Origin: DATKUC01 sp964577375
GTDB taxonomy: Bacteria; Spirochaetota; Spirochaetia; DSM-27196; DATKUC01
Reading direction: 5' to 3'
DNA: 64,000 nt
NCBI GenBank assembly: GCA_964577375.1
Contig: CAZNYW010000011.1
Coordinates: forward strand, 1 to 64,000
The notes under the pieces were generated by a model. The model was given only the letters and a program-made list of their open reading frames with translations, did not search any database and was not told the origin of the DNA. The position numbers and the translations under genes are program-made. Of the stretch, positions 33,016 to 40,502 are shown piece after piece (position 1 is the stretch's first letter; every line of letters begins with the position of its first letter).

Positions 33016-33516
33016 TAAAGTGTTCGCCTCTTTTCCTCGCCTGGTGGCGGTGTGTCTATGTGGGCACTGAATGTTCTTTGAAACAGGAGATATCTGTGGC
33101 AGGGGCAAGGATCCCCTGTTCGGGGTGGGGGGCGACGGACCTCATGCCCCTGGTTCAGGTCCCCATTTTGAAGCACGAGGCGTGTGTCCGGTGCTGGTTT
33201 TATTTGGACCGGCATGCGCAAAGGATGTATTGCACGACCCTGTTTGTATGGAGGGAGATGCGTTGCCGCCGGCGGCGTCGAGGTTGACATACAAAGGTTT
33301 TGTGATGTCTCGTGTTTGGACGTGGCATCTGCCGCCCGGCCTGGCGGCATTGCGGGGACACGTGATCACCGGGGATGGTTCGCAAGTTCCGTCTCACCGG
33401 GTTAACCTTGGCGTACGGCTTAGGGGTGAGTCGTTACCTGCCGGACGAAGCGGACTGACGTGCCGCTTGTCGGTAGGGGGGAAACAATCTGAAACGGGGT
33501 GTGTAAGGAGCGTCGT
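33016..33516 (+). ncRNA. Unidentified structured transcript or long structured leader of spoVG
   Basis: Downstream of a perfect promoter, this stretch has no credible gene but many strong hairpins. CGCCTC (33025-33030) pairs with GAGGCG (33177-33182) and encloses CAGGGGCA (33100-33107)/TGCCCCTG (33145-33152), giving a rod of roughly 160-180 bases, similar in size to 6S RNA. Further on are TGCCGCC/GGCGGCA (33330-33349) and a bulged helix of about 14 pairs at 33438-33476. I looked for hallmarks of tmRNA, RNase P RNA and SRP RNA and found none. It may be one or two RNAs, or the leader of spoVG. No clear terminator separates it from spoVG. Confidence 0.5.
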
Positions 33517-33822
33517 ATGCAGATCACAGATATCCGGATCAGAAAGGTAAACTCGGAGGGCAAGTTAAAGGCCTACGTTACGGTAACCTTTGATGACTGC
33601 TTTGTCGTTCACAACGTCAAGGTAATCGAAGGTAAGACCGGGGTGTTTATTGCCATGCCGAGCCGGAAGACCAAGACGGGTGAGTACAAAGACGTTGCCC
33701 ATCCTATCCACTCAGATTTTCGTAATCTGTTGCAGGAGCGGATTCTCGACGCGTATGCGAATGCCGAAGATGCCGATGTGGTAGATGCGGCCGCTTTGGA
33801 TGGGAATGACGTCGAAGCATAA
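33517..33822 (+). CDS. spoVG: SpoVG-family nucleic-acid-binding regulator
   Basis: This 101-residue protein begins MQITDIRIRKVNSEGKLKAY, then VTVTFDDCFVVHNVKVIEG, FIAMPSRKTKTGEYKDVAHP and IHSDFRNLLQERILDAY, covering the full SpoVG fold. A short acidic tail follows. In Borrelia and Firmicutes the protein binds DNA and RNA and influences many genes. ATG 33517 follows AAGGAG. It heads the syntenic block with rplY, pth, tilS and ftsH that I recall from Borrelia. Confidence 0.95.
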   Translation: MQITDIRIRKVNSEGKLKAYVTVTFDDCFVVHNVKVIEGKTGVFIAMPSRKTKTGEYKDVAHPIHSDFRNLLQERILDAYANAEDADVVDAAALDGNDVEA

Positions 33823-33859
33823 TAACCCGGTCCGCTATAACAACGTCGTCGCCAGATTT

Positions 33860-33932
33860 TGGGACGTCGGCAAGTGGTAAGCCACCGGGTTTTGATCCCG
33901 GCATTTCGCAGGTTCGAATCCTGCCGTCCCAG
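33860..33932 (+). tRNA. tRNA-Gln (anticodon TTG)
   Basis: The cloverleaf has acceptor TGGGACG/CGTCCCA, anticodon stem CCGGG/CCCGG around loop TTTTGAT (anticodon TTG), and T arm GCAGG/CCTGC around TTCGAAT. The discriminator is G and CCA is not encoded. It lies between spoVG and rplY. Confidence 0.95.
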
Positions 33933-33990
33933 TTAAATTTCCGTGGTATAACTACCCGGCAGTTGAGCACGTAGTAAGGAGCTGTTCATT

Positions 33991-34647
33991 ATGGAGCAAA
34001 AGGTACTAGCGGGAGTCCTGCGAACCGAGATCGGCAAAGGGCCGGTCGGCAGGCTGCGCAAGAGCGGAAAGATTCCTGCCGTTATTTACGGTCACGAAAA
34101 GAGCCACGCCATATCCATTGATGAGCGTGAATTCGGACAGAAGTTTCGCACTATATCGGAAAATACAATTATCACCGTCGAGACTTCCGAAGGAAATCAC
34201 GATGTGCTGGTCAAGGACTATCAGGAAGACCTGTTGACCGGCCGGATCACTCACATTGATTTCTACGAAATCGTCTCCGACAGATTGCTGCGCACGCACG
34301 TCCCGGTCCGCCTCGAGGGCAATGCACCCGGCATCCGCGAAGGCGGGGTGCTCGAGACCCTTCTGCACGAAATCGAGGTGGAATGCTTTCCCCGTGACAT
34401 TCCGCAGTCGGTAAAGGTCGACATATCAGACCTGGCGATTGGTGATGCGATTCACGTGGGGGATCTCGAGTTCGCCGACACGGTCCGTGTGCTCAACAAC
34501 GACGATCAGGTTATTGTGACGGTTGCACATCAGCGGATCGAGGTTGTCGCGGTCGCCGCCGAAGAAGAGGTCGAGGAAGAAGAGGGCGCCGCAGCACCTG
34601 CAGCGGGTGCCGCACCTGCCGCCGAGCCTTCGACGGAAGAGGCCTGA
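33991..34647 (+). CDS. rplY: 50S ribosomal protein L25/Ctc
   Basis: This 218-residue long-form L25 binds 5S rRNA. The N-terminal L25 domain has GPVGRLRKSGKIPAVIYGHE and VLVKDYQEDLLTGRITHIDF. The C-terminal TL5 domain has VPVRLEGNAPGIREGGVLE and CFPRDIPQSVKVDIS, followed by a Glu/Ala-rich tail. The length is that of the Ctc type. AAGGAGCTG precedes ATG 33991. It is followed by pth nine bases later. Confidence 0.95.
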   Translation: MEQKVLAGVLRTEIGKGPVGRLRKSGKIPAVIYGHEKSHAISIDEREFGQKFRTISENTIITVETSEGNHDVLVKDYQEDLLTGRITHIDFYEIVSDRLLRTHVPVRLEGNAPGIREGGVLETLLHEIEVECFPRDIPQSVKVDISDLAIGDAIHVGDLEFADTVRVLNNDDQVIVTVAHQRIEVVAVAAEEEVEEEEGAAAPAAGAAPAAEPSTEEA

Positions 34648-34656
34648 TTTCAATAA

Positions 34657-35256
34657 ATGGTGGTTATCGGCCTCGGTAATCCGGGGCCGGCCTATGCCGG
34701 GACGCGCCACAATATCGGGTTCATGGTTGCCGACTCGTTGGCGCTGCGTCTCGGAATTTCCTTCCGAAAACCCCTTTTCCGCCCCTTTCTCTACGCTCAT
34801 GGCGCGTGGAATGGCGAAGGACCGTCCGCAGCAATTCATCTCGTCAAACCGCTGACCTTCATGAACCGGTCGGGCCGGGCTGTGCGTGGTGCCCTTCGAA
34901 AGGCCGGGGGAAAACCCGAAGCTATGGTCGTTGTGTGCGACACGCTCGACCTTCCGGCAGGCGCGGTCCGGCTGAAGCGCGGCGGGTCGAGCGCCGGGCA
35001 TCGCGGATTGAGTTCGATAATCGAGCACCTGGGATCGGAGCACTTTCTGCGTCTGTATGTTGGAACAGGCCGACCGGAAGAGAAGAGCGAAGTGGTGGAC
35101 TTTGTTCTCTCTCCATTCAATGCTGATGAATCGCACCTCATCGATGAAGCGGTGTCCAGGGCCTGTAGTGCTCTCCTGTCACTTACCGAGCGGCGCCCGG
35201 AGGAGATCATGAATGAGCTCAACCGAAAACGCGACGGCACTGATTTCGGCCGTTGA
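34657..35256 (+). CDS. pth: Peptidyl-tRNA hydrolase
   Basis: This 199-residue enzyme recycles peptidyl-tRNA released from ribosomes. It begins VVIGLGNPGPAYAGTRHNIG, with the catalytic histidine in TRHNIGF. It has the LVKPLTFMNRSGRAV block with the key asparagine, then VCDTLDLPAGAVRLKRGGSS and AGHRGLSSIIEHLGSEHFLR. The pairing with rplY is common. The last 44 bases overlap tilS. Confidence 0.95.
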   Translation: MVVIGLGNPGPAYAGTRHNIGFMVADSLALRLGISFRKPLFRPFLYAHGAWNGEGPSAAIHLVKPLTFMNRSGRAVRGALRKAGGKPEAMVVVCDTLDLPAGAVRLKRGGSSAGHRGLSSIIEHLGSEHFLRLYVGTGRPEEKSEVVDFVLSPFNADESHLIDEAVSRACSALLSLTERRPEEIMNELNRKRDGTDFGR

Positions 35257-36679
35257 GGCATTTCTCGCACAGAACAGAATCGATCCGGGCCGCGGCGTTC
35301 TCGTCGGGTTCTCCGGCGGGCCGGACAGCTGCGCGGTCCTTCTGGTCCTTTCAGCAATACGGCAGAGGCGCCATTTTCCCCTGCAGGCGGTCTACGTGAA
35401 CCACAACCTTCGCGACCCCGGCGAGCTGGTCCGCGAGACGGCAGCCGCAGCCGATATCTGCAGCGCCGCAGGCGTAGGGATCAGTGTGAAAGAGGTTCCT
35501 CCGGGGGCCATTGCGCGGACGGCGCGCGAGCTGCGGATTGGCATCGAAGCCGCCGCGCGCCGACACCGGTACGGTCTGCTCGACGAACGTCTGCGGGAGC
35601 TCGGGTTCGCCTATCTTGCGACGGGACACCAGCGGGACGATCAGACAGAGACGATCCTGATGCGCGTGCTGCAGGGGGCGATGCCGCGAGGTATCCAGGC
35701 TGTCAATGGAACGAGGATTCGCCCCCTGATTGCCGTTCCGCGTGCGCAGATCGAGCTCTTTCTCGAGGAGCGGGGGATCCGGCCGGTTCACGACCCGTCA
35801 AACCGCTCGGTGCGCTATCTCCGGAACCGTCTGAGACACGACATAGTCCCCGCGCTCAGGGAGCAATTTCCTTCGCTCGATTCATCGCTCGTCTCGCTGG
35901 CCGAGACCGTAAGTCTGTCCGACCGGTTCATCGACGCAGAGGCGAAGCGCCGGATCGTCTGGCGCCGCGTGACCGGCGGCCTCGAAACAGAGACCGGCGC
36001 GTTTGCGTCCGCTTCGCCGGCCATCCGGCTCCGGGCGCTGTTTCAGGCACTGGAGGCGATGTCGGAGCGCGGGCTGGTCATCTTCCGGCAGGCAAACCGG
36101 CTGCCGTATCGCTTTCTCAGGCCGGTCGTCGAGCGTGACTACGGGGCGTTTCAAAAGAAAGGGCGACGGGTGACACTCCTCGAAGGGCACGGGCTCGAAA
36201 TGCGAGTTCAGGGCGGCATCCTTTTTTGGGGAGCTCATATTGTCCAATCAGGGAAAAGGGGTTATCTTCTTTCAGTGCCAGAGGATGGTGCTGCGAGTCT
36301 GGACGTCGGGACGTTCACGCTCGCCGTACAGTGGGAGACGAGTGATCAGACGTCTAACGGTGCCGGGAAGCGGTCACCGGACAGCTACATCATTCCCGGG
36401 CAGTCGCTGCGGCCGCCGGTCGTTGTCCGGTCGAGAGCGCCGGGCGACGAACTTTCGACTGCCGCAGGTAAAAAACCCGTGAAAAGAACGCTATCTGATC
36501 TCAAGGTGTCGCCGGAACTGCGATCGGTCGTTCCGGTAGTGGAAGACGCGGATGGGGTGGCCGCACTGGTCGCCGGGCCCTTCGGTGGGGTGAACATCGG
36601 CCGGGCCGAAGCCGCAGGCGGGAGCTCTGAAAGCGTGCGATTCCTGAGGCTGACCGTCAGTCCGAGCGAGGAACACTAG
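35213..36679 (+). CDS. tilS: tRNA(Ile)-lysidine synthetase
   Basis: This 488-residue enzyme changes C34 of tRNA-Ile(CAU) to lysidine. The PP-loop GVLVGFSGGPDSCAVLLVLS is near residue 30, followed by VYVNHNLRD and LATGHQRDDQTETILMRVLQG. The substrate-binding and TilS C-terminal domains come next (KRTLSDLKVSPELRSVVPVV). It starts inside the end of pth with GAGGAG upstream. ftsH begins two bases after its stop, so the block looks like one operon. Confidence 0.94.
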   Translation: MSSTENATALISAVEAFLAQNRIDPGRGVLVGFSGGPDSCAVLLVLSAIRQRRHFPLQAVYVNHNLRDPGELVRETAAAADICSAAGVGISVKEVPPGAIARTARELRIGIEAAARRHRYGLLDERLRELGFAYLATGHQRDDQTETILMRVLQGAMPRGIQAVNGTRIRPLIAVPRAQIELFLEERGIRPVHDPSNRSVRYLRNRLRHDIVPALREQFPSLDSSLVSLAETVSLSDRFIDAEAKRRIVWRRVTGGLETETGAFASASPAIRLRALFQALEAMSERGLVIFRQANRLPYRFLRPVVERDYGAFQKKGRRVTLLEGHGLEMRVQGGILFWGAHIVQSGKRGYLLSVPEDGAASLDVGTFTLAVQWETSDQTSNGAGKRSPDSYIIPGQSLRPPVVVRSRAPGDELSTAAGKKPVKRTLSDLKVSPELRSVVPVVEDADGVAALVAGPFGGVNIGRAEAAGGSSESVRFLRLTVSPSEEH

Positions 36680-36681
36680 TC

Positions 36682-38580
36682 ATGCAGGACGATCAGAAAA
36701 ATCCCGGACCAATGAAGTTCAATTTCAGGCACAACCGAATTGCTCTCTTTTTTCTGGTGGCAATACTCGGGATGTTCGTCGTACTGCTCTTTTCCGACAA
36801 CAGGGATTCCGGACGTCCCATCGATTATTCGGAGTTTCTGACCTACCTCGACCGGGGCCAGGTACAGACCGTACGCATTCTGGATCAGTATGAGATTCAC
36901 GGCACGTTCAAGTCAAAGAGCGGCGATCTGGTCTATTTCAAGACCAACATTCCCTACTACGACGACACACTCATTGGAAAGCTGCGGGACAAGGGCGTGC
37001 GGTTTTCGGGGTCGCCGCGACCGGTCTCACCGTGGCGGGTATTTCTCGAGTTCGTGCCGTGGGTTATCGGGTTCCTGTTTATCTGGTTCATGTTTCGACA
37101 GGTCCAGGGCAACGGGAATAAGGCCTTCTCGTTCGGGAAGAGCCGGGCGAAGCGGGTTTCGGAGGACAATCTCCGCATCACGTTCGCCGACGTGGCCGGG
37201 CAGCGCGAAGCCAAGTACGAGCTTCAGGAAGTAGTCGAGTTTCTGAAGAATCCGGCGAAGTTCACCCGCATGGGCGCCAAGATCCCAAAGGGTGTGCTGC
37301 TTGTTGGAATGCCGGGGACGGGCAAGACGCTGCTCGCGAAGGCGTGTGCAGGCGAGGCGAACGTAGCCTTTTTTCACATGTCAGGTTCTGATTTTGTCGA
37401 GATGTTCGTGGGCGTCGGAGCGAGCCGGGTTCGTGACCTCTTTGACCAGGGCCGCAAGAATGCACCCTGCATTCTGTTCATCGACGAGCTCGACGCAGTC
37501 GGAAGAACCCGCGGCGCGGGCTACGGCGGCGGGCACGATGAACGGGAGCAGACGCTCAACCAGATGCTCGTCGAGATGGACGGATTCGACACAAAAGACG
37601 GCGTGATCGTTCTTGCGGCCACCAACCGTCCGGACGTACTGGATCCGGCGCTTCTGCGGCCGGGACGGTTCGACCGGCAGGTTGTCGTGGACATGCCGGA
37701 TCTGAATGAGCGCGAGGACATACTGAAGATTCACGCCGCAAAAGTTCCGCTTTCGCCCGAGGTTGATCTGCACCGCGTGGCGCGGGCAACGCCGGGAGCT
37801 TCCGGAGCCGACCTTGCCAATCTGGTAAACGAGGCGGCGCTTTCGGCGGCCCGGCGAGATCTCGAACAGGTCGAAATGGTCGACTTCGAGGAATCGAGAG
37901 ACAAGATGCTCATGGGAGTTGCCCGGAAATCAAAGGTGATCTCCGCACGTGAGAAGAAGGCGACCGCCTATCACGAGGCGGGCCACGCTCTTCTTCACTA
38001 CTACCTCGAGCACGCGGACCCGCTCCACAAGGTCACGGTTGTGCCCCGGGGACGTGCTCTGGGGGTGGCAATCTCGCTCCCGGAAGAGGATGCCTACAGC
38101 AGGGGTAAGGGCTGGCTCACCGATCGGATCAGGATCGCCTATGGCGGCTTCATTTCCGAAACGATAATCTACGGTGAAACCACTACCGGGACGCAGAATG
38201 ATCTGCGTCAGGCAACCGATATCGCCCATAAGATGGTATGTGAGTGGGGAATGAGCGACGTCGGGCCGATCGCATTGGGGCAGGAGGATGAACCGATTTT
38301 CATCGGCAAGGAAATCGCCCGCCATAAGGACTACTCTGAGCAGACCGCCCAGCGCATCGACGCGGCTGTCCACGAGATTCTCGACGGCTGCTATCGAGAT
38401 GCGGAACGGATTCTGCGAGACCATCTGGACCAGCTCCACCTTCTTGCGCAATCGCTTGTAGAAAAGGAAACTCTGACCGATGAGGAAGTGAGGGACCTTC
38501 TCGGACTGGAACGGGTAAGAGAGCACCCCGATCCACCGCCGACGCCGGGCGTGCAAGAGGAGTCCCTCACAAACGGGTAG
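36682..38580 (+). CDS. ftsH: ATP-dependent zinc metalloprotease FtsH
   Basis: This 632-residue membrane protease degrades misassembled membrane and regulatory proteins. It has two N-terminal helices flanking a periplasmic loop (residues about 13-32 and 115-135). The AAA domain has Walker A GMPGTGKTLLAKA (about 210), Walker B CILFIDELDAVGR and the SRH segment ATNRPDVLDPALLRPGRFDR. The zinc site HEAGH starts at His 431. The C-terminal tail is acidic and proline-rich. Gene order matches the spoVG-rplY-pth-tilS-ftsH block. Confidence 0.97.
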   Translation: MQDDQKNPGPMKFNFRHNRIALFFLVAILGMFVVLLFSDNRDSGRPIDYSEFLTYLDRGQVQTVRILDQYEIHGTFKSKSGDLVYFKTNIPYYDDTLIGKLRDKGVRFSGSPRPVSPWRVFLEFVPWVIGFLFIWFMFRQVQGNGNKAFSFGKSRAKRVSEDNLRITFADVAGQREAKYELQEVVEFLKNPAKFTRMGAKIPKGVLLVGMPGTGKTLLAKACAGEANVAFFHMSGSDFVEMFVGVGASRVRDLFDQGRKNAPCILFIDELDAVGRTRGAGYGGGHDEREQTLNQMLVEMDGFDTKDGVIVLAATNRPDVLDPALLRPGRFDRQVVVDMPDLNEREDILKIHAAKVPLSPEVDLHRVARATPGASGADLANLVNEAALSAARRDLEQVEMVDFEESRDKMLMGVARKSKVISAREKKATAYHEAGHALLHYYLEHADPLHKVTVVPRGRALGVAISLPEEDAYSRGKGWLTDRIRIAYGGFISETIIYGETTTGTQNDLRQATDIAHKMVCEWGMSDVGPIALGQEDEPIFIGKEIARHKDYSEQTAQRIDAAVHEILDGCYRDAERILRDHLDQLHLLAQSLVEKETLTDEEVRDLLGLERVREHPDPPPTPGVQEESLTNG

Positions 38581-38585
38581 TCCTT

Positions 38586-40502
38586 TTGAGAATACTAAGA
38601 TCCGTAATAGTGTTTGCCTGTCTCCTGGCCGGGATAACAGCATGTCCACTGCTCTTCGCTCAAAAGCCCCCGGCCTCGCCATTCCGGGGCGTTGAAACCG
38701 GAGTGTCCCGTCTCTACTTCCAGAGCGCACGAGAGCTGTTCGACGCAGGAAAGCCGAGCGAGGCCGAGTCGCTTGTCCGCATCGCCATCGAATACGACCC
38801 TGAAAGCTCCGATGCCCACTATCTGCTCGGAAGAATTCTCCTGACCGACCAAGGGCGGACTTGTGAGTGCGAGTCGGAGCTGACCAAGGCGGTGCACCTC
38901 GACAGTTTTCATACCTATCTCCGTACCGACTGCGCCCTCGATCTTGCCGGTGTCTTTCTCCGAACCGACAGGTTCGAGGCGGGTGTGGATCTGCTCCATC
39001 GCTACGGTATGCCTCCGTACCCGGACGTGGTTCCATTTCACGAGCGTCCTGCCCGAGTGGGCTTCGGCGCACCCTACAGCAGCAATACCGGTCCGGGAAG
39101 TGAAGCCGCGACGAGCGAGCAGGTCCTCTCCGGCCGCGACGACCCGCGATATGCGGAAATGCTGGTTCGTCTTCTCGAGGGGTCTGGAGAATCAGCCCAG
39201 GCGCGAGCAATTCTCGAGGATGCACGGGCGCGATTTCCCAACGACCCCGGCCTCGCATACCTCGACCTGATGCAGGATCCGGTGCCATCACTTGCAACGT
39301 CCGCCTGGCTGGACGATCACAGCTCGAAGAATCCCGCCTACCTGAGATTTGTTCTCGATTATGTACGGATACTCTCCGACGATGCGGTCAGAAAGCATTT
39401 TCTCGATCTTTATTTCCGGATGGGCGGGAACTCGCCGGAGGCGTGGGCCTACTCAGCGGGCCTGTCGGGCAACGACGCTGATGCACTCAAGAACTTTCTC
39501 TCTGCCGGTGGTCTGCCTGCATCCTCCTCGGGCACCGGCGAAATCGGGGCGGTGCGGCTCATCGACAGACGGCTGACCGATCCTGCCGCGAAGGCGGACC
39601 TCCGAAATCGCCTCCAGAACTACACGGGAACGCTCGGACTGGACTCGAACCACGATGGATTCTTCGAGGAGAGCCTGAGTTTCGATAAGGGACGGCTGCG
39701 GTCGTGGGTAGTGGACCAGGATCAGGACGGTGTTCCGGAGTACCGTCTTCACTTTACTCCGGGGCTCAGCTCCGTCGACCGGTCGCTCACCACAAACAGC
39801 GCCGGCGAACCGCCGGTGACAACCAGTTACACTGCAACCTACGGCGTCTATCCCGCGGTGCAGTCGGTTCGGTTCGAGAGGTCCTCGCTCTATCCAGGCG
39901 AGGACGTCGAGTACCAGTTGCTTCCCGGCCGACTCTCGCTGCCGGTCATTACGCCTCCCGCCCTCGAATCCGGTTACGATGTTCTCAACACGCCTGAGCT
40001 CGATCCGACGCCGACGCTCGTAGGCGAATCGGAGGTGAGATCTCTTGCGTTCCGGGCAATCTTCCGGACCGGAAATCCGGTACATATACACAGGATCGTC
40101 TTCATGAAGGATGGGGTTCCGTTTCTGGCGGCAATTGACAACGCCGGCAGCGGGGTCGTGGACGAAGTGGTCGAATACCGCAACGGCGTCCCGGCAGCGG
40201 GAGTGCGTGACCTGAACGGCGACGGTTATTTTGAAGAGAGTGAGCTCTATACCGCCGGCAGGGTCTCCTACATCGCAGTCGACGAGAATCACGACGGGAT
40301 GCCGGATTATTTTCAGCAGCTTTCTCCGGCGGTCACCTACTCATGGGACCTCAACCACGACGGACGGGTGGATGTAAAGGATATGGTCATCGGCAGAAAC
40401 GAAGTGACCAGAATGTTCTCGACCCAGTTGAATGGAACCCTCGACCTGGCTGTGCATACCAGCCGCTTTCTGCTGCCGGCTCCCGGGGGGAAGGTTCCTT
40501 GA
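38586..40502 (+). CDS. Probable lipoprotein with TPR repeats and calcium-loop motifs
   Basis: This 638-residue protein starts at TTG 38586 with a signal sequence and a lipobox-like ITAC (Cys 20), so it is probably a periplasm-facing lipoprotein. Residues 40-300 have TPR-like helices (ARELFDAGKPSEAESLVRIA, then IEYDPESSDAHYLLGRIL). From residue 353 five DxNxDGxxE/D loops appear, resembling EF-hand or dockerin calcium loops: DSNHDGFFEE (353), DQDQDGVPEY (377), DLNGDGYFEE (542), DENHDGMPDY (566) and DLNHDGRVDV (588). It is followed by an HtrA-like lipoprotein that overlaps its stop. I know no named family, and calcium binding is inferred. Confidence 0.8.
   Translation: MRILRSVIVFACLLAGITACPLLFAQKPPASPFRGVETGVSRLYFQSARELFDAGKPSEAESLVRIAIEYDPESSDAHYLLGRILLTDQGRTCECESELTKAVHLDSFHTYLRTDCALDLAGVFLRTDRFEAGVDLLHRYGMPPYPDVVPFHERPARVGFGAPYSSNTGPGSEAATSEQVLSGRDDPRYAEMLVRLLEGSGESAQARAILEDARARFPNDPGLAYLDLMQDPVPSLATSAWLDDHSSKNPAYLRFVLDYVRILSDDAVRKHFLDLYFRMGGNSPEAWAYSAGLSGNDADALKNFLSAGGLPASSSGTGEIGAVRLIDRRLTDPAAKADLRNRLQNYTGTLGLDSNHDGFFEESLSFDKGRLRSWVVDQDQDGVPEYRLHFTPGLSSVDRSLTTNSAGEPPVTTSYTATYGVYPAVQSVRFERSSLYPGEDVEYQLLPGRLSLPVITPPALESGYDVLNTPELDPTPTLVGESEVRSLAFRAIFRTGNPVHIHRIVFMKDGVPFLAAIDNAGSGVVDEVVEYRNGVPAAGVRDLNGDGYFEESELYTAGRVSYIAVDENHDGMPDYFQQLSPAVTYSWDLNHDGRVDVKDMVIGRNEVTRMFSTQLNGTLDLAVHTSRFLLPAPGGKVP

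Noticed and set aside
33016..33516. Assignment of the structured region as tmRNA, RNase P RNA or SRP RNA
   Set aside because: I looked for the tRNA-like ends and tag of tmRNA, the conserved cores of RNase P RNA and the SRP tetraloop region and found none.
33071..33550. A 159-codon frame through the structured region into spoVG
   Set aside because: It has no ribosome-binding site, an improbable composition rich in Gly/Cys/Pro/Val, and runs out of frame into spoVG; the hairpins explain the region better.
40343..40498. An N-terminal extension of the HtrA-like protease from 40343
   Set aside because: It overlaps the upstream lipoprotein gene in another frame and would bury the lipoprotein signal sequence.
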